Part shown: positions 13,232 to 26,800 of the stretch, one piece after another
How positions within the stretch are numbered: the stretch's first letter is position 1
Layout: each line of letters opens with the position of its first letter
DNA from: Chaenocephalus aceratus
Lineage: Eukaryota > Chordata > Actinopteri > Perciformes > Channichthyidae
Length of the DNA: 64,000 nucleotides
Assembly: GCA_023974075.1 (NCBI GenBank)
Contig: JAMFTG010000273.1
Coordinates: forward strand, 117,501-181,500
Reading direction: 5' to 3'
Made by a program: the position numbers and the translations under genes
The notes under the pieces: model-generated
Seen by the model: only the letters and a program-made list of their open reading frames with translations
Database searches by the model: none
What the model was told of the DNA's origin: nothing

Positions 13232-16200
13232 CTTCAGATACAGCTACATATCCGCATCGAACTGTGTCTCTAACCCACAAATATGTTGGTTTTATAAACG
13301 GCTTCCTTTTGTTCAGAAATGACTGAACGTCGTCTCGTATTGAAGCCGATTCTCTCCCGTCATCTGCAGGAAATTCAGTATTTGGTCATTTCTATTAAGT
13401 CAGATTCCTATTTGACCAACATCAGGCTTCCCGTGATGATATAGCATCAGTACATAGCTTTGAGACGACTTCAGTCATGTTCATACATCTAATCGACAAA
13501 GATTACAGCATCGTGTGAATGCCAAAAAACTAAACGTAGACCATCAGATACGTCACCATTACACCCGGCGCTAAACCGTGTCTCTTACAGACCCAAATAT
13601 TTAGCTTTTTCAAACATTAAACGGCTTCCTTTTGTTCAGAGATGACTGACCGTCGTCTCGTATTGAAGCCGATTCTCTCCCCGTCATCTAATCACGCCGC
13701 TCGGCAGTTTGACTTTGATGTGCCAATTTGCAAGCGGGTGAATAATCTGCCGTTTCCACTGATGGCGCGGGGAGTCGAAGCTATTCTGGGGCCACTTCAT
13801 GCAAAATGAATCGCCTCCTCTGGCCTCTGCCGCTCCTTCCTAATGTTAAACTCCCCAATTAGCCGTGCAGCATATTCGTGTTTTACCTCCTCTCCGAGTT
13901 CTTTCCATCATCATTTATTACCTGGGCTCTGATTCTCGTCCGTGTTCTGGTTCATTTATTATTATATAAAGCACCAAGAGGAGTAGGGATGCACGATATT
14001 GGTTTTTTTGAAGCCGATAAGCGATAACTTCCTGCTTCTCAAGACCGATACCGATAACCGATAATAATATAATATATATATTAAATGTATCTGTAGTTTT
14101 TGCACACCAGGTGGTAAAAAGAGACTAGTAGTGAGCAAAGGACATGAGCATTACTACTATGAACAAAACGAAGCCAAGAGCAGTTCTGATCTTCAAAGTG
14201 ACCAGATTTATTTTCCCAAATAAACTTCTTGCCTTTTTCAAAAGCCTCGTGGATAGGTGAAAGCCCCGGTGCCTTTGCAAGCTGGCTTTGGATTCGCCGC
14301 TAGTTTAGCAGCGCAGGCGTCTTCGTACGCTTTTAACACACCATCGTAGCCATGGCGATGTTTCAGGCGAACTCTGAAACTTTGAAATAGTCCCATACTA
14401 CCGACGACATGTTTGTTTGCTGTCCTGGCTTCACGGCCGCACGCCATTCACGTCACAGCCAGGCATGAGTTAGGGAGCGCTGGCTTTGTGAAGAACTCCC
14501 CTCTTCCTAAACCACTAACACCACAGTACTGGCAGAACGGGAGGAGCCGAGTGAAAAACAAGCGCCCCTCATCCCAATCCACCCACACGGCAGGATCCTT
14601 TTTTACCCAAAAAATATATTTTATATTATCGGGGCTATTAATACTTTTATCGGGTTTATCGGGATGACGTCATAATTCCTAATATCAGACCGATAATTAT
14701 CGTGCCCACTAAAGAGGATAAATGACGATGTTTTGGGAGATTTCTTTTGCTATAAACTTCTGACTTTATCCTTGAACGTAACTTAAAATTAAACGTTTGA
14801 CTCAACAGCGAATACTTTTTTTTGTATATAGATTTGTAATATAGAAAAGCCCCTGGAGTTTAAATGCACTGATATTTTTATTAAATTGTTGGCTGTGCGA
14901 TTATGGCAAAAATCATAATCACGACTATTTTGAGTCGATATTTGATATATTAAAAATGTCTTCCATTTACTTTGAAAACATACATTTATTGAAAAACAGT
15001 TTGATTACCCTGAACTTTAAGTATAATTCAACTGAAAAAACGAAAATTATTAATCGTTTTATTTCGATTACGTTGTTTTCGTAATCGTTGCAAGCCAAAA
15101 TCGAGATTAAAATACGATTAATTCACAGCCCTAGTTCATCTCTGGCCGTTTTTCTGGTGATTGTTTTGTTGCCATAAACCTCTGACTTTATGCATTAACG
15201 CACCGTGCATATTTTGTCTTAACCGACACGTTAACTCAGAGCTGGAATAATTGATCTTTCTAACGACATAAACTCAAATATATATTTTTTCTTAATCTCT
15301 ATATTTTTTCTTTTTCCTCAAACAATGGCCGTCACATGCTCAATTTTGGCCTAAAATGACACGTTTAACCTTCAGTGACTGGAATTATTAAACTTTTTTT
15401 TGCATAGATATTTAAGATGGAACTTAAATGGCATTGTAACACTGATATTTTATCTATTGTTGTCCATTTAAAGTTATAAATCCTTAATGCTTAATTTTGC
15501 TCTAAAATGGCATGTTCGACTCAGCAGCTGGAATTATTCAAACTTTTTTTTAATAATTCCAATATGTATTTCTCTTTAATCTCTATATTCTTTTACATCA
15601 TCGTTGGCTGTATTCTGGTCATTTCTAAGTAAGGGATAATGTAAGAAAAAGGCGGTCATTAATTAAACTTTATCAACCTCGCCAATAAGCAGTCAACACA
15701 AAATCTTCATCATTATTGCCTACAGTATTACTTGATTTGTGATATTCTGCTCAGTGAATACTTCGGTAAAGCAACATCATGACAATCGAGTATTTCCATT
15801 TTATGCCACTATACTTTACTCCACTTATTTTCAGAGGCAAACTATTGTCGTTTTACTAGTTTTAACAAGCTTTCATATTACAACGCGTATAAAAACACAT
15901 GATATAACACCGGACTGTACTACACAGTATTTTACAAAGTATCTAAAACTGACTATACTTGTGTGCTTCTGCTTGAGTTGCATAGGAATACTTTTAAGTA
16001 AAGGATCCGAGTAGTTTTTTACACCTGGTCACCAAACCACACGCGGCCTTGGTGACAACAGACGTGTGTGTTTTCACAAAACGTTGCTTTCATGTCTCAG
16101 AAAAACCCACATTTTCATTTTAAAAACCGTTATATTTGTAGAAAAGATGATATATTGATAATATATCAAGCTTCTGAAGCTTACATTTTGCTTTTAATTC

Positions 16201-19200
16201 TCAAAATGGATGTAAAATTCTCAATTTATGAAGTGCAAGCAAAATCAAATCGGCCTGGCAGAACGAGATCTGCACAACAGAAGTTGATTGAAGCCACATG
16301 TGAGTTGGTATTTGCGATTTATGAGATTATTATTCTGAAATTAAAGTCAAAAATCTCAGATTAACCTCGGGAACAAAAAAAAAAAAACATTTTCGGTCAG
16401 ATCTCAAAATAAAATTCACCTGGAGCCCTGAACCTCTTCTGTGCTCCAAAATATAAGTGTTCTCATTTACGGTCCCAGTTCAGCTCCTGCCCTGCCTTGG
16501 TGCCCTTGAGCAAGGCACCGGAGTTTAAAGGACAAACCTGAAGGAAACACTGATAACATTTGACTTCTGCTGGTTTTTATCCATTTTATATGTTGTAAAT
16601 CTTTATTTTTTAAATCTATGACCATCAGTTTATGGTCTATTGTCAAATATAACAATATTCTGGATTCAGGATCTTAAATGTACGTTTCTTTCTGCTCAAC
16701 ATTGATGCCAAATTCTCAATTTATCAAGAGGAAACGGTCTAATCTGGACACTGTACCACCAGGGCTATTCAATTAGTTTGGAATGGGGCCGGTTGGATGA
16801 AAATGATCCAAAGCAATGGGCCAGGAAAAAGATGGCTGGGTGGGTTGTCGCTATAGTAGCTAGTAGGTGGGTTGTCGCTATAGTAGCTAGTAGGTGGGTT
16901 GTCACTATAGTAGCTAGTAGGTGGGTGGGTTGTCGCTACAGTAGCTAGTAGGTGGGTTGTCGCGACAGTAGCTAGTAGGTGAGTTGTCGCGACAGTAGCT
17001 AGTAGGTGGGTTGTCGCTATAGTAGCAGTAGGTGGGTTGTTTCACTATAGTAGCTAGTAGGTGGGTTGTCGCTACAGTAGCTAGTAGGTGGGTTGTCGCG
17101 ACAGTAGCTAGTAGGTGAGTTGTCGCGACAGTAGCTAGTAGGTGGGTTTGTCGCGACAGTAGCTAGTAGGTGGGTTGTCGCTACAGTAGCTAGTAGGGGG
17201 TTGTCACTACAGTAGCTAGTAGGTGAGTTGTCGCCTACAGTAGCTAGTAGGTGGGTTGTCACTACAGTAGCTAGTAGGTGGGTTGTCGCTACAGTAGCTA
17301 GTAGGTGGGTTGTCGCTACAGTAGCTAGTAGGTGGGTTGTCGCTACAGTAAGCTAGTAGGTGGTTGTCGCTACAGTAGCTAGTAGGTGGGTTGTCGCTAC
17401 CGTAGCTAGTAGGTGGGTTGTCGCTATAGTAGCTAGTAGGTGGGTTGTCGCTACGTAGCTAGTAGGTGGGTTGTCGCTACAGTAGCGTAGTTGGTTGTCG
17501 CTACAGTAGCTAGTAGGTGGGTTTGTCGCTACAGTAGCTAGTAGGTGGGTTGTCGCGACAGTAGCTAGTAGGTGGGTTGTCGCTTAGTAGCTAGTAGGTG
17601 GGTTGTCGCTACAGTAGCTAGTAGGTGGTTGTCGCTACAGTAGCTAGTAGTGGTGTCGCTACAGTAGTAGCTAGTAGGTGGGTTTGTCGCTATAGTAGCT
17701 AGTAGGTGGGTTGTCGCTACAGTAGCTAGTAGGTGGGTTGTCCGCTACAGTAGCTAGTAGGTGGTTGTCGCTACAGTAGCTAGTAGGTGGGTTGTCGCTA
17801 CAGTAGCTAGTAGGTGGGTTGTCGCGACAGTAGCTAGTAGGTGGGTTGTCGCTACAGTAGCTAGTAGGTGGGTTGTCGCTACAGTAGCTAGTAGGTGGGT
17901 TGTCGCTACAGTAGCTAGTAGGTGGGTTTGTCGCTACAGTAGCTAGTAGGTGGGTTGTCGCTACAGTAGCTAGTAGGTGGGTTCGAAACCCGAGCCGCAG
18001 AAGTTTTCAGGCAATGTCCTCCCCTCTATCCCTCAATTAAACACCCTCTCAGGAATAAAGGCAATAAAATGTTCAAAAAAAATTGATTAGCCCTGATGTA
18101 AAGTTTCAACTTAATAATATATTTCTCTTTGTCATCGGCGATGCAAGATCTTACATAACATGAAGAGAAAGTAGATTAAAAACCTGGTCTTATCCAAGTA
18201 TAAAATCAGCATCTGCAGGAATGTAATTATCCGCACAAGTATCTCTTCTCTCCGCAGCCGGGGGCTTTTGTCCAAAAAACACTTTTTCTGCTCGGCCAGT
18301 AATCACCGCAGGCTTTTCTGCTCCGGGCTTTTGTCATTCTTCGGGGTCTGATTGGCGTTGTGGGAGACCCTGGCCTGTAATGAGACTGGAGGGGAGACAG
18401 CAACCCCCCCTTTCCTCTCTCTCGCTCTGATAAAAGCATCTGGGTGTGATGCGTTGTGAAGAGGGTTGAAACCAAAGTTAACTTCCCCCTTTGAGGCGTT
18501 TCTACCCCCTGCGGTGATGTGTCAACACGTTGCCTCTGAAACACGCCGCCAGGCTTTGTGATCCTCAGAAACACCGTCTGGAGTTTAATAAGGTTTGGGG
18601 AGGAAGGGGGGTCTCTGCAGGGGGCCATTATTGTCTTTATTGACACACACTGACACCACATTTTAACGGATTCGTCCAGCGGCCGCAGAGGACGATAAGC
18701 CTGCAAACACTTCAGAGTAACAACTGCACTGAATAGCTTCTGTAACAAGGAGGAACACGGGGGCTACGATGCACAATACTTAGGTAAAGTAACATTATGA
18801 CAAAATAGTACTCGAGTATTTTTTATACTTTACTTAATTTCAGAGGCAACTATTGTCGTTTTACTAGTTTTAACAAACGTAGTTACTTTGTTCATATTAA
18901 AACGCTTCTGTAACAGGGAGGAACACCCGGTGGTGGACGGGGACTATTTATTCTTACAATCTACTAATTTATGCTACTTTATACAACTATTTTTTAGGCA
19001 ACTATTGTCGTTTTACTAGTTTTAACAAGCTTTCTGCATATAAAAACACATGATATAACACATAGGGATGCCAGCGATTATTCGATTTTCGAATATTCGT
19101 TAGTCTCCATAATCGAAAATTATTCTTTTTTAATTCGATTTTTTTTTTTATTAATTATGTTTTTAATTTTTTTTCCTGGCTTAGTTTCAACCAAAATATA

Positions 19201-20811
19201 GACTAATGCTAATAATAGTATCAATAATTGTAAATGGCCATTACTCACACCACCAGTTTGTTTTACTGTAAACTTGGAGGAAGCCAGCAGCGGGGCGGCG
19301 AATAATCGATTAATATTTGCCACGGCTGTCCGATTTTCGAATTTGGTCATGGTCAGTTTCTGGCATCCCGAATAACACAGGACTGTACGACTATACTACA
19401 CAGTATTTTACAAAGTGATTATACTTGTGTATTTCTGCTTGAGTTGCATTTGAAGTCAGATTTTACTAGTTTTATTAGTAGACAAATTACTACTAGAGTA
19501 TTTAATAATACATTTTTTTTTAGGCGCCTTTCATGACACCCAAGGACACCGTACAATTTAAAAAAAAATAAAAAAATAAAATAAAAGCTAATAGGCAACC
19601 AGAACATGATAAAAAAACACAAACAGGAAATCATGGAAGAGACAGTCAAGTGGACACAAATGGGACATATAATGGGGGCAGTGAGTAAGCAGATTTGAAC
19701 AGGTGGTTTTTAATTGGGATTGAATATGGTGGTTGTGTCTGCATGTATGCTACTCTTATACTTTACTCCACTTAATTTCAGAGGCAACTATTGTCGTTTT
19801 TACTATAGTTTTTTAACACCAAAGTTACTTTTTCCCCTATTAAAAACGCATATATGTAACGCAGGACTGCACTACTAGAGTATTAAAAAGTATCTGAAGT
19901 GATTGTACTTCTGCTTTACGACCACTTAATGCTACTTTATACTTTACTTTAACTTCCAGAGGCAAATATTGTCGTTTTAATAAGCATAGTTACTTTGTTC
20001 ATATTAAAACGCATTTAAAAAACGCATGATATAGGAGAAGATAAGTATCTAAAACTGATTATACTTGTGTACTTCTGCTTGAGTTGCATTTGAAGTCAGG
20101 ATTTCACTAGTTTTATTAGTAAAATGGGGCCATTATTGTCTTTATTGACACTGACACCACATTTTAACCAAAGTAACGGATCCATGCAGCGGCTGCAGAG
20201 GATGAGCCTGCAAACACTTCAGAGTAACAACTGCAACACAATGAACACTCTGTGGTGGACAGAGACTACGTATGCATTAAGTAAAGTAACATTATGACAA
20301 AGTACTACTTGAGTATGCTACTTTATACTTCACTCCACTTAATTTGAAAATATTGTCGTTTTACTATAGTTTTAAACAAGTTTTCTTTCATATTAAAACG
20401 TGTATAAAAACACATGATATAACACAGGTAGTGCTGCGTACCTGGACTCACATTCAGGTTCAGGTCCGGACTCCAGTCCAGAGACTTATAAGTCCGGACC
20501 TGAACCCATGGCTTGTGTCAAGTTGTGTGAGTAACTAAAGTGAACTTATGTGAATCAACTCAATTGAAACTCATCAGGTCTATTGTGCTCCCCTTCCAAC
20601 TTGTGTCGATATTTCTCTACAAAGTACAAATGTAAAAAAAAAAAACGTTCTGCCACTTACGGAGCGTCCACACTACAGCTCCAAAAATAGCTTGGAGCTG
20701 GGCATGTCTGGAGCTTGGGGATTTTATTCAAGCAACACGACCAACAACCAATCACATGAATCTCCCGCCCCCGACATACAAAGCAAAAAACCCCCGGGGA
20801 TTTTATGCGAG

Positions 20812-20854
<43 letters not shown>

Positions 20855-23800
20855 CCCCAAACAGGCGAAACCTACCAGTTTCCCCCCACTGTCTCTGCCC
20901 CCTCCCTCCATGCCTGGTTCCTCCGGTTTGTATCCCGGTAGGTGAAGAGGGTTCTGGTCATACAAAAACCGGGGTGAGTTGCTACGGCGATAGTTAGTTT
21001 TCTCCTCCAACTTTTTTTGAAATATAGAAATGAACGGCGGGATATCTCTCCCAGCTGAGACGCGGTTTGATTGGCTACGGCTTCAGCTGTCAGATTTTGG
21101 GAAACGGGATTTGATTGGCTGGCGCTGGCTACTCCGGCGTCTCAGGCGACAGAAGTTGAACATTGTTCAACTTCTGTCGCCTGAGACGGACCGCTCTGCT
21201 ACCCACAATTCAGTTCGGCGAAAAAGCGAGGCTACGTGACGTCACCCCCATTGAAAGTGAATGGGCAGATTGGAGCTTTCGACGCTGTCGACGCTGTAGT
21301 GTAGACGGGCCGTTAGTCTACAAATGACTTATGACAGCAACTACAGTGAACTACTACAAAGTTCAAACATTTATTTCATTTACCAAAACTAATGGCGCTT
21401 TTCCACTGCAGCGGGGAGCTCGCTTTAAGCGTGCCGAGCCGTGCGGGGCCCGGTTTTGGTTGCGTTTCCACTTGGCCTAGTTTTGGCCCGGGGGCTACTT
21501 TTCCACCTTTTTTTCTGGCCCGACTAAATCGGGTTTCTAGGGCCAGGAGCAACCGGGCTGAGTCGGGGCCTGAGCATCGCTAAACTAGAGAGAGAATCGC
21601 TGGCAAGGGGGCTACAACTACAACAGATGAACATATTTGACCGTGATTAAATTGTATACACGTTTCAAAATGTGCCGCAGTAACAACACACTGATACCGG
21701 TTAGTAAAAACCATGAATTAATGCTTTGACAAGTCTGCAGACAGACGGCAGAGAAAACACCCTTTTTAAGATGCGTGTTTTCTAAATGGAGCTTGGCTAA
21801 GCTAACGTTATATATGCTGCAAACCGTCCACACTCACAGCAACGGCCAACAAAACATAAATAAAGCAGCAACTGTATTCTCCATGACAACAGACAGTCTG
21901 TGGTTTGGACTGGTTTCACTTTTGTCTAGTTTCTGAACAGATATGAGGAGCTGGAGCTCTGAGTGCTAAGAGCTAAAGGCTGTGTTTGTTTTTTGGGGCG
22001 CTCATTGAAGATGACGTGACGGCTCCGCCTACACTGCGTTACTATAGCAACTGCCCCAGTTCCTAAACTGTAATGGAAACGCAGCATTAAAGTGAGCCGG
22101 GCCTAATAGGACCAAACCGAGCGAGGCCGAGCGAGGCCTGCAGTGGAAACGCGCCATAAAGTAACCAAACAGTCCCTGAGCTGACGGAGCCTAAATCCTT
22201 TAAAGCCCCGCGGCATTGTGTTAGCATGACCCGGGCCGTGGCGCGGTAGACCAAAGGAGTTAGCTACACAACCAAATATCCAATATGGCGACCAGCAGCC
22301 CACGCTGTCCACTATGTCTAAGCCAATCACATCGCTAGCTTCCCTTGACGTCACACAGATCTCGCGAGCAGTTGCGATATTTTGCGAGACTTCGTGAGTT
22401 CAGTAATGGCCGCCATATCAGAAGCCGACAAGTTTTTTTCGTCTTTTCTCAGCGCAAATTTCTCGATCTATGGAAGGTTTTAGATGGTTTAGAACAAAAA
22501 GGAGAATATACGTAAGTGCTAGTTTTTTTGCGAGTACCGGTTCCCGACGTTCAACCGAAACTTTTTACAAGTCCAGTACCGGTTCGGCGTACCGGTACGC
22601 AGCACTAGTTACAGGACTGTACTACTATACTACACAGTATTTGACAAAGTATCAAACTGATTATACTTGTGCACTTCAGCTTGAGTTGCATTTGAAGTCA
22701 GGATTTTACTAGTTGTATTAGTACACGAGGCCTTGGTGACAACAATGTATTTTCATAAAACGTTGCTTTAATGTCTCAGAAAACACACATTTTCATTTTA
22801 AAAACGTTTTATAAAAACATATATTTGTAGATTATTCATTTTCTGACGCCTCGGCTTGTTTCTAAGTAATTAATACTCAACATTGATTCAAACATTATAC
22901 CTTCAAACATCCTAAAAACTGAACATCATTGACTCTAAGAGAGACTTATTGTTGAAGCTCGAACTTTAACACAAATACTTTTGTTAGATAAATGGTAAGA
23001 GTGGAACAACGTTAAATATCTAATATTTATTGTGGGAAGAAGTTTAAGGGAAACCGATAACGTGATGGGAGTCGCACAACGTCACTTTCATTGAAAATTT
23101 AATATAATTTAATGTCACAATCACCTTACAATAGCGGTCAGTGCTCGCTGCATCATGTGCAAAATATATATTTGAACACCAAGAAATACGTATTCTTTGG
23201 TCACTTTTGACCTTTTTGTTGTTTTTGACTAATATTTAATTTGAAAGTCCCATATTTAAGCCAAAAAACATGCGAATTGTCGACTAAGTTCCCGTGCATC
23301 AGGTTATGTAATTTAAATACTATATTATGTATTTTAGTGGAGGTCCAATGCATTTTAAAACATCTCTTTGTTATTGTTGATGCCAGTCAAATCTTCCTCT
23401 GATTTGAAGCCAGCTGTCTCTTCTCATTTAGACCTTTTAAAATCCTATCTGAAATGTTTCTCTCCAGCTTGTTGTGCAGAAAGAGTTACTGTCCTGCTGC
23501 TGAGTCAAATAGTCGCTGCACTAATTGAAAGAGGCGGAGCGAGGCGTTTAGTTGTTTAGCGCCGTTGTAATCCCAGCGTTAATACAGTGCACACATCGCG
23601 TGTTTTAAGGATTTAAAGCGTAATCCTCGTTGGCTTTTGTCCGCCGCAGACTGGAGGTCCATACACTTTCAGATCATTGTTAATTAAGCAGATTGACAGG
23701 TGTCCACTTGTAATTCTGTCCTTTGAGTCAGGGGAGAGCAGAGCGAGAGTTATAATTGGAGCCCGGCTGGGTGGTCCACTTAAAGTTTGTTGGCGCAGGA

Positions 23801-26800
23801 GATAATCAAACATGAAAACTGAATGACAAAAAACAAAATGATAATGTGGCGACGGCAGTCTGCCTGCTGGCCGCTAATTGTGAGGTTTTACTTCTCCTCT
23901 GCGGCGGAGAGAACTGGAAAACAGGACGAGGAACCACCACTATTTCAACCCAGTCTAGTATAGTCACAACGTAATGTATCTATTGATTCTTGTTCAACAC
24001 AATTTTCCCCTTTTTTTCGTGTCACACAGAACGATTTTAAAAGCAATGTATTTCTGTTGGTCGTGTGTTTCGTGCCTGCGTCTTTTTGTCCGGTCGGGTC
24101 TTGGAAGACCGAAGCTGTGGGGTTCATAAAAACATGTTCTTACTCGATATCAAGCCACGATTATTGTTTTTATTTTAAATCGTATGTCTGACTTTTTTTT
24201 TGCCGTCCGCGAGGAAAAGAAATGAGCCCCAGAATTAGGGCTGCACCCGAATATTCGTTCGTTGAGTATTATTCGGTGTCAATTTCGTTATTCGTTTTGT
24301 TTGTTTTTTCCCCGTTTCTTTTTTAAAATTGAATATTTTGAAATCTCCAATATCAACGTAAGAGCTTGTGCCTCTCGGGGGGGTGCTAACACTTAACCAT
24401 ACACGTTATCGTTAACTTTCTCCGTCTTTATATGTAGATATTACTTTTTCTCCGTTAATCTCCGTCACGTTGTTTCCATAGCAACAACAACTTCCTGTCA
24501 ACAGCGCTAACTCTCCTTCAAATAAAAGCATGTCCATAAATAGGAAGCCAAGCCAAATTACACTTAAGACATATACAACTGCAACGAAAGTAGCAACCAC
24601 AAAGCGATATCCTTCTCAATTTCAAAGAGCACAAATTGGGTTAATAACTATAAAACAACAATACTGTAGAATAACAAAATGAATGCCGTGAATACACCGA
24701 ATACACGCGTTGAAGCGGTTTGCGCGGGCTGAATATTCGAATATCTGCTGCCGAGTACTACCAAATATCCGGAGCCCGAAAAATGGTATTCGAGACAGCC
24801 CTACTCAGAATACTGAAATCTGTATTTTAAAATATTTTTTTCCTTCTAATTTGTTATGATTTGGCGCAGGCATGAAACATACTACCAATACCAATACATT
24901 GCTTTTTAAAATCGTGTTGGTGAACACGAATCAATGGATTACATTTCGTGACTATAACACAAAATGCCGTGAGACTGGGTTGACTATTTAGAAATATTTA
25001 TGGCTATTTTACCGCCATCCTTCGGGTACTAAAACCCTTTATGAACACGGTTAGAGAAACACACTACATTCATACAGTCAATGTAGCGTTAGGTGTAAAT
25101 ATGCACATTGAGTTTTATCTCGTTGCACTTTTCATCGCTACTACCTCTGCTTCTACCACTCGGCACGTTATTGGTTATATTTGTCTATTTTGCATAATTT
25201 TACATATTTGTGTCGTAACTCTGTCTGATGTCATGTTGCATCTTCTAAGTTCATTATGCATCTATGTCTCTCCCGTCCTTTCTGGTCATTGACGGTGTTT
25301 TTCTTAGTCATGTGTTTTTCTGTCTAATTTCACATTGAATTTGATCTCGTTGCTCTGTCATCGCAACTACCTCTGCTTTTAAATGGTGAATGGACTGTAC
25401 TTATATAGCTCTTTATCCAGTCTTTAAGACCCCTCACAGCGCTTTACCTAATACTCTAGGACAGGGGTGTCAAACTCAAGGCCCGGGGGCCAAATCCGGC
25501 CCCACAAGAGCCTGCAAAGAATATAATATGTTACTATACGGTTACATGCTACTTTAACAGAAGCACGTTGCCCATAAACTACATGTCCCACAATGCATCT
25601 CAAGTTTGACTTTTCTTCTCAGAATCGGACTTTTTTTCAAAATGTCAGTTATTTTAGTTTGACTTTTTTCCCAGAATTTGGGCTTTCTTTTTAAATCATT
25701 ATATGACATTCTCACTGAAGAGACTTAAGTTATTACCCTATCCGATAATAATCCAATGCAGACGGCAATAATGTAATATAATACATTCTTTTAAATATAT
25801 TAAATATTTATATATGTATTTATATAAAACCGGCCTTTGAGTGCGACTATGATGTGGCCCGAGATGAAATTGAGTTTGACACCCCTGCTCTAGGACCTAA
25901 CATTCACACACCGTTGGCCATCGGGAGGCACTCAGGGTTAAGTGTCTTGCCTAAAGATACATCGACTGCACGGGCTGGGATCGAACCCACAGCCTTCTGG
26001 TTGAAAGACGACCGCACTCCCTCGCAGCCCACAGTCGCCCTCTTTTAACTCTTATTTATTGTCTATTTTTTACTGCAGTGAGAGTTGCCAGAGACATTTC
26101 GTTGTACTTTGTATGATCACAATAAGGATATATTCTTACCTTTTTTTTAATATCACGTCCTGAATCAAATTAATTCAGGATTTTCATCCGTTTTTATGTT
26201 TTATCGTGAGTTGTGAAATGCTGAAGAGTCTCCATTAGTGTCCAAAAGGTTTTTAGACCCTCCCGATATCTGGCCTTTTATAAAAAATCAATTGTCAGAT
26301 CTGTTGACCTGCAGGGACTTGTTGTACTTCATTCAGTTTGTGCAGCTAATCTACGGAGGATAGCACTGCAACACGTTTTTATTTATTTGCGTTGAGTCCA
26401 GTTTTGTGAATCCTACTTGTTAAAACAATTAATTTAAATTGAAAAGTTTCCTATTTTATTCTTTATACTTAACACTATGTTCTTACTTATCCTGTGTATT
26501 TCACGCTTTATTCTATTTCTATGTCCTAAAATGCACTGTGGTGAAGACTTTAAATTAACTGTTTAAACGAGTATTAACAGATTTAAAACTGTGCAATATC
26601 GACATTAGTGTGTGTGTGTTATATATATATATATATATATATTAGGGATGCTCCCATCGCCAATTTCGGGGCCGGAATCAGTATTGGCCGATCCGATGGA
26701 GTGGGCGGGGCCTAAATGGAAGATTTAAACATCACTTTAAATCTTCCATTTAAAGTGATGTTTAAACTCAGTTAATGCTCATTCTCTGGAGCTTCCACAA

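Larger units (their letters stand above)
20429..22607 (+). mobile_element. 2.2-kb hAT-like element inserted in a dispersed repeat
   Basis: Ends TAGTGCTGCGTACC and GGTACGCAGCACTA are perfect 14-bp inverted repeats; flanks AACACAGG and GTTACAGG are an 8-bp duplication with two changes. The host repeat resumes exactly after it (GACTGTACTAC...), so the empty site can be read. It hosts two further MITEs. Confidence 0.88.

Noticed and set aside
14238..14447. 69-residue minus-strand frame inside a hAT-like element as a transposase piece
   Set aside because: No recognised transposase or zinc-finger motif, and the element is only 728 bp.
17975..18000. tRNA-like B box as a possible tRNA gene
   Set aside because: No cloverleaf or matching A-box arm; it is the remnant of a tRNA-derived SINE.
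18227..18748. 173-residue minus-strand open frame in an xrn2 intron
   Set aside because: No family resemblance and no splice or promoter support; chance frame in GC-balanced DNA.
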